In this document: one piece after another, positions 16,741 to 25,938 of the stretch
Layout of the letters: each line of letters starts with the position of its first letter
How positions within the stretch are numbered: position 1 is the first letter of the stretch
Origin: Fervidibacillus halotolerans
GTDB taxonomy: Bacteria > Bacillota > Bacilli > Bacillales > Caldibacillaceae
Assembly (NCBI RefSeq): GCF_026547205.1
Contig: NZ_CP106877.1
Span: forward strand, 2,258,771-2,322,770
Reading direction: 5' to 3'
Length of the DNA: 64,000 bases
Position numbers and translations under genes: made by a program
Notes under the pieces: generated by a model
Databases searched by the model: none
Seen by the model: the letters and a program-made list of their open reading frames with translations, nothing else
Told to the model about the DNA's origin: nothing

Positions 16741-17350
16741 TGTGAGAAAAAGACAACCGTTTTGTTTTTTACAATTTTGGAAATTTCCTAGGTTCATTTT
16801 TTTTGGGGATTTCCTAGAATAAATGGAGAAATGTGTTTTCCTTCGCCATTTCAACATCGAAGGTTGAAGGAATGATTAGGGGATCAGAGAAAGTCTTTCC
16901 AATAAACATACTTATAAACGGTGCATGGAACATCTTTTCCATATTAAAAAAAGATGTCAAACTGTTGGGAAACTCGATGAAAAGAAAAAAAGACTTGTCC
17001 CTCCTTACATCTGAGAACAGGGGAGTGTTTACACACGTGAGTCACAGATCGGAGTGATCAAGTGTGTATGCTCAATTATTAACAATTTTAATGGAACTTA
17101 TCAAGTACTAAAATGGGATTATTTACCATTTAAGGATGTGACTTAGAAGGATGCCTTTGAGAAGATGAAAAAAGGAAGCATGGTCGAAGAGGAGCCGATT
17201 GCAGAAACATAAGGAAAAATCAATCATCTGTATCGATTAATGATTTGTTGTTAATTCCATTTTGATGCAAATAACTGCCTGATCCACATGTTTTAAGTAT
17301 AGTTTTCCTTTCCCGATTACAATACGATTTGTATAACAAAAGAAAAGACC
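16741..17350. other. Gene-free stretch between symporter promoter and tRNA
   Basis: About 600 bases with no convincing coding frame, no RNA structure I recognise, and only short stop-interrupted frames on both strands. A hairpin-like ACACACGTGAGT segment near 17030 is unassigned. It may hold decayed coding sequence (17090-17220 has a coding-like base pattern but many stops). Confidence 0.4.
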
Positions 17351-17385
17351 AAAAAACCACTTCACAAGTTAAATCTGTGAAATGG
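17351..17385 (-). terminator. Rho-independent terminator of the tRNA-Pro gene
   Basis: On the minus strand CCATTTCACA pairs with TGTGAAGTGG across a 9-base loop (17357-17385), followed by TTTTTTGG. It lies about 70 bases after the tRNA 3' end. Confidence 0.8.
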
Positions 17386-17457
17386 TTGAATTTACAAGTA
17401 TGGAATTTTCAGTGAATCCGAGTTTCAATCCTTTAAGTTATAAAAAGCACAAAAAAA

Positions 17458-17531
17458 TCGGGAAGACAGGATTTGAACCTGCGACCCCCACGTCCCGAAC
17501 GTGGTGCTCTACCAAGCTGAGCTACTTCCCG
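17458..17531 (-). tRNA. tRNA-Pro, anticodon CGG
   Basis: A complete 74-base cloverleaf on the minus strand: acceptor CGGGAAG/CTTCCCG with discriminator A, D-arm GCTC...GAGC with AGCTTGGTA, anticodon arm CCACG-TTCGGGA-CGTGG (anticodon CGG, reading CCG proline codons), variable GGGTC and T-arm GCAGG-TTCAAAT-CCTGT. The 3' CCA is not encoded, so a CCA-adding enzyme is needed. It is a single tRNA with its own promoter and terminator. Confidence 0.96.
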
Positions 17532-17558
17532 ACGATTCTTCAATTGCGAACATCAAAC

Positions 17559-17587
17559 ATTATATCATTTCTATTTTAAAAAAGCAA
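17559..17587 (-). promoter_or_regulatory. Sigma-A promoter of tRNA-Pro
   Basis: On the minus strand TTGCTT (17582-17587), 17 bases, TATAAT (17559-17564). It lies 28 bases upstream of the tRNA 5' end. Confidence 0.8.
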
Positions 17588-17589
17588 TA

Positions 17590-18053
17590 GGGAAAAGTAT
17601 TTTCGGAAATCTACAAGTTTGATTATATAGTCAATATTCCTTTTTGTCTATATGAAAATGTTTTAAACGGAGCTTTGATAAAATAGATCGAGGTCCTTCA
17701 TAAAACAGTGACCTCAATCCTTGTGCGAAAATCCATTCCTTATCCTTATTCCCTGCCTAAAACCTTCATCCATCCTTTTCCCCAATGAATATGTTTATCA
17801 TTAATTTGCATTTTCCTCGGGACATAAGCCAACCAAACAGATTAATTCTTTAGCTTTGCAGATAACATTGTCGTTCGTTCATTTTATTTACTCTGTATAA
17901 TTGGGAGGATGTGCGTTCTAATTCATTCCGACTCGGTGTTGCCACGGGTTTACAAACGCTACCTCCCGATACAAATGGCTGGCAGATTCCTCACGATCAT
18001 TCATTTTTCCTTCTAAACGAGTAAGGAGCGAGTTGTTAAACGTTTAGTCCCAT
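17590..18053. other. Gene-free stretch downstream of the zinc-ribbon protein gene
   Basis: No coding frame with a start site is visible. GAGGTCC...GACCTC near 17688-17714 could form a weak minus-strand terminator for the gene at 18054. Nothing else is recognised. Confidence 0.4.
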
Positions 18054-18836
18054 TTAATAAAAGGGAATTACATTCTGAAAGAAACCTTCAAACACATGGC
18101 CAATCATTGAAAATAACATATCACTAAAAAGATTGATTGTGAAAAACGTCAAAACATAGACGATTAGCGTTCCATAAAGGAGATCGATACCAGCTTTTCT
18201 CCCTTTGGTATAGCTCATCAATACAAAGGGAGGAGCAATAAAAATAGCTGATGTAAAGCCTAAAAATAAAAACATGAAAAATATTCTCATATTTAAAAAG
18301 GCCGTGATAAAGGCTAGAGCAAAGATCGCAACGAAGGGAACGAGCATCGTTCCAAATCGGGAAATGACATCTTGAATGGTAGCAGGTATTTTACTAATTT
18401 TTATCACTAGAAAAATATATAGGCCTATGAGAAGGACAAAGAGTACCGATCCAATGAAAGGTTTTAGAAAGAGATTGAAAAACGGCTTTTCAATCCACTG
18501 TAATACATCGAATAAGGAAAAGTAAATAATCATTGGAATAAAAATCGAATAAAGACCGATTGTAATGAAGCTATTCATTTGTTGCTCCTTACCAACTTTT
18601 GAAGCCTCTTGATAAGGATTTTTTAATACCGTCAAGAAATATTGGAAATATCCCTTCGACAATGTTTTGACCGTTTCCAACTTATCGTGATCTTGAACCG
18701 TTTGCTGTCCGTTTTCTTGTTCTCCTCCAGGAAACTCCCTTTGATCCTTTGAATCGGTATTTTCCATTAAAGGGGTGCCACATTTTATACAGTAGTTCCC
18801 TGAATCATTTTCGTATTGACAATTTGGACATTTCAA
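18054..18836 (-). CDS. Zinc-ribbon membrane protein of unknown function (Yip1-like)
   Basis: The N-terminus KCPNCQYENDSGNYCIKCGTPL is a CxxC...CxxC zinc ribbon. An acidic, glutamine-rich linker (about 25-60) follows, then about five hydrophobic segments (IGLYSIFIPMIIYFSLF, PFIGSVLFVLLIGLYIFLVI, MLVPFVAIFALAFITAFL, and others). This matches the zinc-ribbon plus Yip1-like integral membrane proteins common in Bacilli, whose role is unknown. I choose TTG at 18836 (M-K-C-P-N-C), 9 bases after AGGAG; the GTG at 18845 would touch that site. No partner gene is adjacent. Confidence 0.75.
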   Translation of the reverse strand: MKCPNCQYENDSGNYCIKCGTPLMENTDSKDQREFPGGEQENGQQTVQDHDKLETVKTLSKGYFQYFLTVLKNPYQEASKVGKEQQMNSFITIGLYSIFIPMIIYFSLFDVLQWIEKPFFNLFLKPFIGSVLFVLLIGLYIFLVIKISKIPATIQDVISRFGTMLVPFVAIFALAFITAFLNMRIFFMFLFLGFTSAIFIAPPFVLMSYTKGRKAGIDLLYGTLIVYVLTFFTINLFSDMLFSMIGHVFEGFFQNVIPFY

Positions 18837-19110
18837 ATAAAACACACTCCTTTTTCCTTAGAATGGATCCATCCTTTACAGTTGATCGGTACGAAAAAAC
18901 TCACACACTTTTCACCTCTCCTTTGAACCGATCTCGGAGAATAAGTCATTGGATCCTCATATCTATGTATATCATAAAAATACATACAATCATACACTCG
19001 TTATATGTAAAAAAACAATTTTCCCTATTTAAAAAGAAAAAAGATTTATGAAAATATAAAAATCATTCGAATGAATGCTATTTCTTCCTTTTTCATATGT
19101 TGATTCGTTT

Positions 19111-19144
19111 AAAAAAAAAAGACAGGTTCATTCTTTCACCTGTC
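19111..19144 (-). terminator. Strong terminator of the SwrA-like gene
   Basis: GACAGGT (19121-19127) and ACCTGTC (19138-19144) pair perfectly and are followed on the minus strand by ten T (19111-19120). It lies three bases beyond the stop codon, so the gene is a single-gene unit. Confidence 0.88.
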
Positions 19145-19146
19145 AA

Positions 19147-19488
19147 TTATAATTTCAACCAAAAATGCATGTTATTCATCGTTAAATCGACCTTTGGAAT
19201 ATCGGTCATTTTCTTTTCGTATTTTAGAAAATAAAGGAAATTATTAATGTCTTTTAATACCTCTGTAAAACTAACTTCAGCGAAATTTTTTTCTCGGTGA
19301 TATTTAATGTAGCTATACAATACCTTTTCATCAATAAATTCAATGAAATAAATATTCGTATATGTATAGACGTAAAATAGAATTCGATCAAGGGAGTGGT
19401 GTAATTGTTGGAGAAAAGGACTGTACGATTTAATTTGAAATTGTTTGACTAAAAGCTCATAGCGCGTCGTTTCCTTCAATGTTTTCAT
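19147..19488 (-). CDS. SwrA-like small regulator under a c-di-GMP riboswitch (tentative)
   Basis: A 113-residue soluble protein with no membrane segment. From memory I see a resemblance to SwrA, the swarming-motility regulator of Bacillus subtilis (117 residues). Shared features are a start M-K-x-x-x-x-x-x-x-Y-E-L, the motif YTN followed by an acidic helix, a Lys/His-rich mid part (SYIKYHREKN), and an end of the form L-[ST]-x-N-[MV]-x-[FL]-W (DLTMNNMHFWLKL). The similarity is weak and needs a profile search. I start at the ATG at 19488 (MKTLKETTRYELL) behind AAAGGA; an ATG at 19515 is also in frame. It is preceded about 245 bases upstream by a cyclic-di-GMP-I riboswitch and followed by a strong terminator. 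Confidence 0.55.
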   Translation of the reverse strand: MKTLKETTRYELLVKQFQIKSYSPFLQQLHHSLDRILFYVYTYTNIYFIEFIDEKVLYSYIKYHREKNFAEVSFTEVLKDINNFLYFLKYEKKMTDIPKVDLTMNNMHFWLKL

Positions 19489-19733
19489 TGCAACATTTTC
19501 CTTTCCAACATTCATTTTTCTGGTCCTACAAAAATATCAACACTAGAAAAGGCGCAACCGAAACAATAGGAAACTGACAAACTATTCGCTCTATTAACTG
19601 AAAATTCACAAATTTATCCGAATACAACTCCGCTCCCTGTTCAATTCAATTAAACGGTGAAAGACCGATGATAGAACATCAGTATTCTGTACGGCACAAT
19701 CCCGTACATGGTAAAAAATAAATGTATTTCATT

Positions 19734-19815
19734 GGCAACCAGGCGATCATAGTTTAAGCATTTAACCTTAGACCCTAGGCTTTGCGTCCTACCCTTTCGG
19801 CGTAGTTTGCCTTTT
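19734..19815 (-). ncRNA. Cyclic-di-GMP-I (GEMM-I) riboswitch
   Basis: On the minus strand the RNA begins AAAAAGGCAAAC, carries a GAAA tetraloop hairpin (CTACGCC-GAAA-GGGTAG), then the invariant GACGCAAAGCC, then TAGGGTCTAAGG, and closes with GCCTGGTTGCC, where GGCAA and TTGCC form P1. This order matches the GEMM-I consensus including the tetraloop. It precedes the SwrA-like gene. The expression platform is not obvious: a TGTACGG...CCGTACA hairpin lies about 25-50 bases downstream, and TAAATG within the aptamer could pair with CATTTA just before a T6 run. Whether c-di-GMP turns the gene on or off cannot be read. Confidence 0.9.
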
Positions 19816-19990
19816 TCAATGTATGAATATTTTGTAGAGAACCATTATTTTACAAATTAAAGTTTAATATACGTTCGATAAAAAAACAATTATTTCGTCA
19901 ATTTTTTTCAAAGTTTTTGGTGAAAATTCGATATTATTATTTATAATTTAACAAATTTTACTGTTTATCGCTATTTTTCGACATAAACAT

Positions 19991-20017
19991 AGTCGCCAAT
20001 TATTTTAGTTGGCGACT
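19991..20017 (-). terminator. Hairpin downstream of thrB
   Basis: AGTCGCCAA (19991-19999) pairs with TTGGCGACT (20009-20017). On the minus strand only a weak T-rich stretch (ATGTTTATG) follows, so this may be a weak terminator or an mRNA-stabilising end of the hom-thrC-thrB transcript. Confidence 0.55.
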
Positions 20018-20071
20018 TCTCCCAAATCCTTCGACAAGATCTGTAGAATATTCGATTTAATCGTCATCGTT

Positions 20072-20980
20072 TTACATGTTTAAAATTTGGACTCCCTTAC
20101 GATCCAACGGCAATGATTTTACCGTTCCCTTGATACCTAAATTAGAATAAACCTTCTCCATATAAGGGACGAACAAATGATTTTCCTTTTTCGTTATTGC
20201 AATAGTCGTCGGTCCCGCACCACTGATTGCAAAGCCTAATGCACCGTATTCCTTTGCTGCCCTTTTCAACTGGTGAAACCCCGGAACGAACTTTTTTCGA
20301 TACGGTTGATGAAGCCGATCATCCATCGCCTCCCATATAAGGGACCATTCCTTCTTCGCAAATGCGGCCACAAGTAAAGCCGAGTGGGTTAAAGCATGGA
20401 TCGATTCTTCCTTTGAATAGGTTGTAGGTAACACATGACGTGCCTGAGCGGTTGAAAGTTTCTCCTCGGGAATGAAAGCAACTGCCATCAAGTTCTCCGG
20501 AGGTTTCATTTTGGTAAAAGCATATCCCCCTTCTTCCCTTTTAGCTCCTATAAAAAGACCCCCAAATAAAGAAGCACCGACATTTTCCGGATGTCCCTCC
20601 ATCTCGGCAGCTAATTGAAACAATTCCTCCTTTTTGAGCGGTTCCCCTGCTAAAAGATTTGCTCCGACCATCCCACCAACAATCGCTGCCCCGCTACTTC
20701 CTAATCCTCTAGCAACCGGGATCCCAATATCGACTATTCCTTCCAGTTCAGGTGGTTTTTTCCCCGTTTCACGAAATAATTTTTCCACAGCTCGATAGAT
20801 GATGTTACTTTTTCCAGAAGGCAGCACTCCATCGGATTTTCCTTTGTATTGAAAATGGGTATGATCGGAAATTTTTAAATGAATCGTCGTATACATTTGT
20901 AAAGCCAATCCGATTGAATCGAAGCCGCTTCCGAGATTAGCGGTACTTGCGGGAACGCGTATTAATACTTGTTTCCCCAT
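20072..20980 (-). CDS. thrB: Homoserine kinase
   Basis: Phosphorylates homoserine to O-phosphohomoserine, the fourth step from aspartate to threonine; cytoplasmic. GHMP-kinase signatures are present: VPASTANLGSGFDSIGLAL near the start, the ATP-binding glycine loop PVARGLGSSGAAIVGG, and FAISGAGPTTIAI near the C-terminus. The open frame extends 61 codons further upstream, but ATG at 20980 (MGKQVLIRVPAST) has GAGGGGGG 6 bases before it and gives the normal length of about 302 residues. Last gene of hom-thrC-thrB, in the usual Bacillus order; the gap to thrC is 260 bases, longer than usual. Confidence 0.95.
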   Translation of the reverse strand: MGKQVLIRVPASTANLGSGFDSIGLALQMYTTIHLKISDHTHFQYKGKSDGVLPSGKSNIIYRAVEKLFRETGKKPPELEGIVDIGIPVARGLGSSGAAIVGGMVGANLLAGEPLKKEELFQLAAEMEGHPENVGASLFGGLFIGAKREEGGYAFTKMKPPENLMAVAFIPEEKLSTAQARHVLPTTYSKEESIHALTHSALLVAAFAKKEWSLIWEAMDDRLHQPYRKKFVPGFHQLKRAAKEYGALGFAISGAGPTTIAITKKENHLFVPYMEKVYSNLGIKGTVKSLPLDRKGVQILNM

Positions 20981-21240
20981 TCTCATCCCCCCTCTTTTCA
21001 ACCCTCCCAAAAGGAATCGATCGATTTGTCTACCTAATGCATAACCTTTTTTCATAAGCGACCACTCAAGTTGAGTCTCTTTCATTTCCATCGTAAAAAA
21101 TTGTTTTTTCGGTAGATCGATCATCTGTTTGAAAACGATACGTATTTTTGTAAAGATGTCCAACTATGACCCGATACCATTCTCGCTCATATTCTTTATT
21201 AAAGAAGAAACAACGATTGGAAAAAGCAAGATTTCCCCGT

Positions 21241-22290
21241 TTAGGCATATTCCGTTAACACTTTCCTTACCGATTCGTATTCGCCTTGCACCCTTTTTAT
21301 ATCAAAGGGCTTATTCAAGACGATATCTGGATCCTTCAATCCATTTCCAGTCAGCACACAAACAACCGTTTCCCCCTTTTCAATCAAACCGTTTTTCCGA
21401 TGTTTGATTACCCCAGCTAAGGAAGCAGCCGAAGCAGGTTCTGCAAAAATACCTTCCTTTCGGGCAAGTAGTTGCTGTGCTTTAAGGATTTCCACGTCGG
21501 TCACGGAATCGATCCGTCCCTTTGATTGTTCAATGGCGTCCGTCGCCTTTTTCCAACTCGCCGGATTCCCAATTCGAATCGCCGTTGCAATCGTCTCCGG
21601 TTGTTCGATTACCTTTTTCTTTACAATGGGTGCCGCTCCTTCCGCTTGGAAACCGAACATGCGCGGGAGTTTTTTCATCCTTTTCCTTTCCTTGTATTCA
21701 GTAAATCCCTTCCAATAGGCGGAAATATTTCCTGCGTTACCGACGGGAATGGCTAAAATATCCGGTGCTTCTCCGAGCTCATCGACAATTTCAAAGGCGG
21801 CGGTCTTTTGACCTTCCAACCGGTACGGATTCACCGAGTTGACAAGGGTGATCGGTTGATGGTTCGAAATTTCTTTTACGATCGACAAAGCCTGATCGAA
21901 ATTCCCTTGAATAGCGATTATTTTCGCTCCGTACATCACCGCCTGACTTAATTTTCCAACGGCGATTTTTCCATCCGGTATGACGACATAACAGTTCATA
22001 TTCGCCCTCGCTGCATAGGCGGCAGCAGATGCGGACGTATTGCCTGTGGATGCGCAAATAATCGACCGACTTCCCTCTTCTAACGCTTTGGCAACGGCCA
22101 TCACCATGCCCCGATCTTTAAAGGATCCGGTCGGATTTACCCCTTCATATTTAAAATATAAATGAAGATCCAGTTCATCGGATAAATGTTCCGCCTTAAT
22201 TAAAGGTGTATTTCCTTCGTGAAGGTGAACATTCGGCGTATTGTCTGAAACCGGTAAAAGCGATCGATATTTTTGGATAATACCTGCCAT
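21241..22290 (-). CDS. thrC: Threonine synthase
   Basis: PLP enzyme converting O-phosphohomoserine to threonine. The PLP-lysine motif [22 protein letters not shown] is intact, as are [51 protein letters not shown] and the C-terminal [11 protein letters not shown]. About 349 residues, as in Bacillus. I start at ATG 22290 ([13 protein letters not shown]), a few bases after the hom stop and behind AGGATGAGG; longer starts would overlap hom. Confidence 0.96.
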   Translation of the reverse strand: MAGIIQKYRSLLPVSDNTPNVHLHEGNTPLIKAEHLSDELDLHLYFKYEGVNPTGSFKDRGMVMAVAKALEEGSRSIICASTGNTSASAAAYAARANMNCYVVIPDGKIAVGKLSQAVMYGAKIIAIQGNFDQALSIVKEISNHQPITLVNSVNPYRLEGQKTAAFEIVDELGEAPDILAIPVGNAGNISAYWKGFTEYKERKRMKKLPRMFGFQAEGAAPIVKKKVIEQPETIATAIRIGNPASWKKATDAIEQSKGRIDSVTDVEILKAQQLLARKEGIFAEPASAASLAGVIKHRKNGLIEKGETVVCVLTGNGLKDPDIVLNKPFDIKRVQGEYESVRKVLTEYA

Positions 22291-22295
22291 CTTCC

Positions 22296-23591
22296 TCATC
22301 CTTCCACTCGATAACAACTTTTTACTTCTTTGATAAAATCCGACTGTTTGAGCAAATCCAACACATGCTCAATGCTTTTTTTCGAAGCAAAATGGGTGAC
22401 TAAAATGAGTTCCGCTTGACTTTGATCCCCAATATACGGTTTCTGGAATACCTTTTCCAAACTAATTTCCTCTTCTGCCATCCATTCGGCAATTTTTGCT
22501 AAAACTCCGCATTCATCTTGAACGATTAATCGTAGAAAAAACTTGGCGTATATCGTCTCCTTTCCTTTCAACACTTTTTCCGAATAAGAAAGGGGCATAT
22601 GTTTACCGGTCACACCGAGTTGAATATTTTTCACCACGGACACTAAATCGGACAAAACGGCGGTGGCTGTCGGCAATTCCCCCGCTCCCGGTCCGTAAAA
22701 CATCGTCTCTCCAACTGCTTCCCCATACACATAGACCGCATTGAACACATCATTGACTGCTGCAAGGGGGTGGGTATCTTTCACGAGGGTTGGCTCCACA
22801 CTTACTTCAATTCCCCATTCATCCCGCTTTGCAATGCCAACTAATTTCATCGTGTAGCCCAGCTGTTTGGCAAAGTTCAAATCTTCCACCGTTATCCCAC
22901 CGATTCCTTTACATGACACATCGTCCACATTGATTCCTGTATGAAAACCGAGGGATGCAAGGATCGCCATTTTCCTTGCAGCGTCCAATCCATCCACATC
23001 GGACGTTGGGTCCTGTTCTGCATAGCCGAGACGTTGGGCCTCTTTCAATGCCTCTTCAAAGGAGACCGCCTCCCTCATCATTTTCGTTAAAATATAGTTC
23101 GTCGTCCCGTTGACAATACCGATCATTTTTGTAATCCGGTCGGAAGAAAATCCATCGGTAATCGTTTTTAAAATCGGAATACCCCCTGCCACACTGGCCT
23201 CATAATACAGATCACAACCGCACCTGGCCGCCAATTGGAGCAATTCATCTCCATAGAGGGCCATTAAATCTTTATTCGCCGTAACCACATGCTTCCCCTT
23301 TTCCAACGCTTTTTGGATATACGTTTTCGCCGGTTCAATCCCACCCATCACTTCGATAACAATATCGATATTCGGATCATTCAAAAGGGTCGAAGGATCA
23401 GTTGTTAATAACCCATGTTGAACGGATAAGGGACGTTCTTTCAACGGATCTTTAATTAAAATCCGTTCAATATGGATGGAAACCCCCGTTTGTTTATATA
23501 AATCTTCCTGGTACGCATGAACTAGACGGACGACACCCGTTCCAACCGTACCAAAACCGATCAGTCCAATGTTCACTTCCTTTTTCCCCAT
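22296..23591 (-). CDS. hom: Homoserine dehydrogenase with ACT domain
   Basis: Reduces aspartate semialdehyde to homoserine with NAD(P)H, the branch-point step to threonine and methionine. Domain order: Rossmann fold ([17 protein letters not shown]), catalytic domain ([44 protein letters not shown]), and a C-terminal ACT domain (about 350-430, [18 protein letters not shown]), which normally binds threonine for feedback inhibition. Start at ATG 23591, 7 bases after GGAGG. Threonine control of transcription may act through the element at 23748-23765. Confidence 0.96.
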   Translation of the reverse strand: MGKKEVNIGLIGFGTVGTGVVRLVHAYQEDLYKQTGVSIHIERILIKDPLKERPLSVQHGLLTTDPSTLLNDPNIDIVIEVMGGIEPAKTYIQKALEKGKHVVTANKDLMALYGDELLQLAARCGCDLYYEASVAGGIPILKTITDGFSSDRITKMIGIVNGTTNYILTKMMREAVSFEEALKEAQRLGYAEQDPTSDVDGLDAARKMAILASLGFHTGINVDDVSCKGIGGITVEDLNFAKQLGYTMKLVGIAKRDEWGIEVSVEPTLVKDTHPLAAVNDVFNAVYVYGEAVGETMFYGPGAGELPTATAVLSDLVSVVKNIQLGVTGKHMPLSYSEKVLKGKETIYAKFFLRLIVQDECGVLAKIAEWMAEEEISLEKVFQKPYIGDQSQAELILVTHFASKKSIEHVLDLLKQSDFIKEVKSCYRVEG

Positions 23592-23744
23592 CATTTCTCC
23601 TCCAAAAAATTTATTCCGTTCACATCTTCTGTCCGTCACCCTTTCCTGTCTGAATCGTTCCCTATAGCTTCCGAATCATTTTTCTATCCGTCGAAAAAAA
23701 ACAGATATAGGAAAGGGGATGTTTGACCAGTATTTGTTCTTTTG

Positions 23745-23774
23745 TAATATACATTTGTTTTTATATAGTGTACA
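23745..23774 (-). promoter_or_regulatory. hom promoter/operator with core TATACATTTGTTTTTATA
   Basis: On the minus strand TGTACA, 17 bases, TATATT forms a promoter-like arrangement whose spacer is the 18-base core (23748-23765). The same core sits in the same position relative to a -10 box before the DAACS symporter gene (16704-16721). It is probably an operator for a common regulator such as a threonine-responsive repressor; the regulator is not in the window. Confidence 0.6.
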
Positions 23775-24173
23775 TTTTATATAATTTTCCCGAAAATGAC
23801 AATGATAAATTTTGACGAGATGGAAATCATTCTTACCATCGTTCACATAAAAACTAGGTCACAGAAATTTGGAAAGATTCAACCTACGTTATTTTTAAAC
23901 GGAACGAATGGTGCGAATTGGTCTTTTCGAAAAGAAGGAAATTTTTTGAAAGGAGCAGTAAACATGTTCTTACAGAAGGAAAGGGGATTCTTTCATTGCC
24001 AGCTTCAATGGTGGAGTTTCGATTAATCGTTGATCCATTAGATCTAGACAGGACTGAAAGAATTCGAATTTTGAAAAATACGTTCCGAATATGGGAATGA
24101 ATACTCAACAGTCTTGTTGAGTTTCATGGGGAAAAATGGTAAAATAAATGAAACTACGGAAATGGAGGGTTCC

Positions 24174-24449
24174 ATGAATGTACAGACTTCGATTCCAAAC
24201 TTTGAACCAATAATTGGATAGGTCAAAGTCTCTGCTTGTGTTGCAGAGAAGGGGAATCGGTCTGCCATTTTTTCGGAACTACTCGTTTCATACGGAAAAA
24301 TTTTAGGCAGTTTTGCTGCTTTTTGTTTTTTGTATATACAAATGGGCAAATACGATGAAATAAATAACGGCAGTAAAATGTTTCCGAAATCGGTCCATCC
24401 GCTTTTTTTCGGAACATTCTATCATCCTCCCTTTTTTCAACACAGGTAG
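24174..24449 (+). pseudogene. Possible small membrane protein gene broken by an early stop
   Basis: ATG at 24174 follows a good GGAGGG site with 4-base spacing and opens a frame that stops at TAG 24219-24221 after 15 codons (MNVQTSIPNFEPIIG). The same frame then stays open for 75 more codons, with a hydrophobic segment (KILGSFAAFCFLYIQM), to TAG at 24447. Either the gene is broken by a nonsense mutation, or only the 15-residue peptide is made, or neither is real. I recognise no family. Confidence 0.3.
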
Positions 24450-24474
24450 AGATTCGGCCTGTGTATTTATTTTA
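24440..24474 (+). terminator. Hairpin before hflX
   Basis: ACACAGG (24440-24446) pairs with CCTGTGT (24458-24464), followed by ATTTATTTTAG. It overlaps the end of the possible broken ORF and lies about 30 bases before the hflX start. It may separate hflX from upstream transcription or act as an attenuator. Confidence 0.5.
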
Positions 24475-24495
24475 GAAAAAATGGGAGGTTTTTTT

Positions 24496-25752
24496 ATGAA
24501 AAGAAAGGCGATTTTAGTTGGTGTGAATGTAAATCGTTTAGATATGGAATTCGAATATTCGATGAATGAACTGAAACATTTAGCTGAAGCGTTAAAAATC
24601 GAATCGGTTGCAACGGTGACGCAAAAACTACCGACAATTCATCCATCCTCTTATATTGGTAAGGGGAAACTAGAAGAATTGCGGATATTGGTTGAAGAAA
24701 TGGATCCTGATGTGATTATTTTTGACGATGAATTGTCAGCATCACAAATCTCCACACTAGAATCAAAATTAAATTGTGATGTAATCGACCGAACGATGCT
24801 CATCCTTGATATTTTTGCCGAGCGAGCGAAAACGAAGGAATCCCAACTGCAAGTCGAAATTGCCCGGTTAAAATATATGTTGCCAAGATTAGTCGGAAAG
24901 GGCATCAGTTTAAGTAGACAAGGAGGCGGGGCTGGATTTCGAAACCGTGGTGCCGGGGAGACGAAACTCGAATTGGATCGGCGCAAAATTGAAAACCGGA
25001 TTAGTCAGTTGAACAAAGAATTGGAAAAAGTGATACAAGAACGGGCCACCCAACGAAATTTACGGCGAAAAAACAGACTTCCAATCGTTTCGCTAGTCGG
25101 TTACACGAATGCAGGTAAATCGACAATCATGAACGCCTTCATCGAAAAATACAATATGGGAGAGGAAAAACAAGTTTTGGAAAAAAATATGCTCTTTGCC
25201 ACGTTAGAAACGTCCGTCCGAAAGATCCGAATGGAAAACAATCAAACCTTTTTATTAACGGATACGGTCGGATTTATTAACAAACTTCCCCACCATCTTG
25301 TAAAGGCCTTTCGTTCCACATTGGAGGAAGTGGTTGAAGCGGATGTAATCGTTCACGTTCTGGACTTTTCCGATCCGAATTATCGAGATCATATGCACTT
25401 GACGAATCAACTTTTAGAAGAGATCGGTGTAAGGGATGTACCAATTATTTATGCTTATAATAAAGCGGACGTAACCGAACATTCCTTTCCTAAAGTAGTG
25501 GGAGAAAAAGTTTTTCTATCCGGAAAAAAACGGATTGGAATCGAAGAACTTTCGGATGTCATTCGGAAAAAAATTTTCCCAGACACCGTTCAATGTGAAC
25601 TATTCATTCCGTACGCACAAGGTGAAGTCCTCTCTTATTTTTATGATCATGCCCATGTGCTGTCAAAGGATTATGTGGAAGAAGGCACGAAGCTTCTCGT
25701 CGGATGTAGCCAATCGGATGCTAGATTTTATCAAAAATACATCACCCGTTAA
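24496..25752 (+). CDS. hflX: Ribosome-associated GTPase HflX
   Basis: GTPase that binds the 50S subunit and helps split or rescue stalled ribosomes. The N-terminal HflX domain (about 1-190) shows HPSSYIGKGKLEELR, IIFDDELSASQ, DRTMLILDIFAERAKTKES and GAGFRNRGAGETKLELDRR. The GTPase domain has G1 GYTNAGKST, G3 DTVGFI and G4 NKAD. A C-terminal domain follows. 418 residues, normal. I start at ATG 24496, 7 bases after GGGAGG; the ATG at 24481 would lie inside the site's own context. A good terminator follows. Confidence 0.95.
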   Translation: MKRKAILVGVNVNRLDMEFEYSMNELKHLAEALKIESVATVTQKLPTIHPSSYIGKGKLEELRILVEEMDPDVIIFDDELSASQISTLESKLNCDVIDRTMLILDIFAERAKTKESQLQVEIARLKYMLPRLVGKGISLSRQGGGAGFRNRGAGETKLELDRRKIENRISQLNKELEKVIQERATQRNLRRKNRLPIVSLVGYTNAGKSTIMNAFIEKYNMGEEKQVLEKNMLFATLETSVRKIRMENNQTFLLTDTVGFINKLPHHLVKAFRSTLEEVVEADVIVHVLDFSDPNYRDHMHLTNQLLEEIGVRDVPIIYAYNKADVTEHSFPKVVGEKVFLSGKKRIGIEELSDVIRKKIFPDTVQCELFIPYAQGEVLSYFYDHAHVLSKDYVEEGTKLLVGCSQSDARFYQKYITR

Positions 25753-25769
25753 AATGAGGTACAAATTTT

Positions 25770-25800
25770 AGCGCACCGGATTTGTCCGGGCGCTTTTTTA
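25770..25800 (+). terminator. Rho-independent terminator of hflX
   Basis: AGCGCaCCGG pairs with CCGGgCGCT (25770-25794), followed by TTTTTT. Confidence 0.85.
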
Positions 25801-25938
25801 TAGAGTCCCAATTCCTACTAATTTCATCAAAATAGCCGGACCTTTTTCAAAAATTATCGAAATTTTTTTATTAACAATCTTTTATTTTGCAATTTTTGAT
25901 ATATAATGATGATAACCGAAAATAAAGGAGGTCTCCCC

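Noticed and set aside
21791-22057. 88-codon minus-strand ORF inside thrC
   Set aside because: Another frame of thrC with no start site of its own.
23592-23744. T-box leader before hom
   Set aside because: No T-box motif (AGGGTGG-like) or specifier stem is visible; the promoter lies close to the start.
23796-24100. Overlapping short ORFs between hom and hflX
   Set aside because: The best ribosome-binding site, AAAGGAGC before the ATG at 23964, leads to a stop after about 20 codons; no recognisable product.
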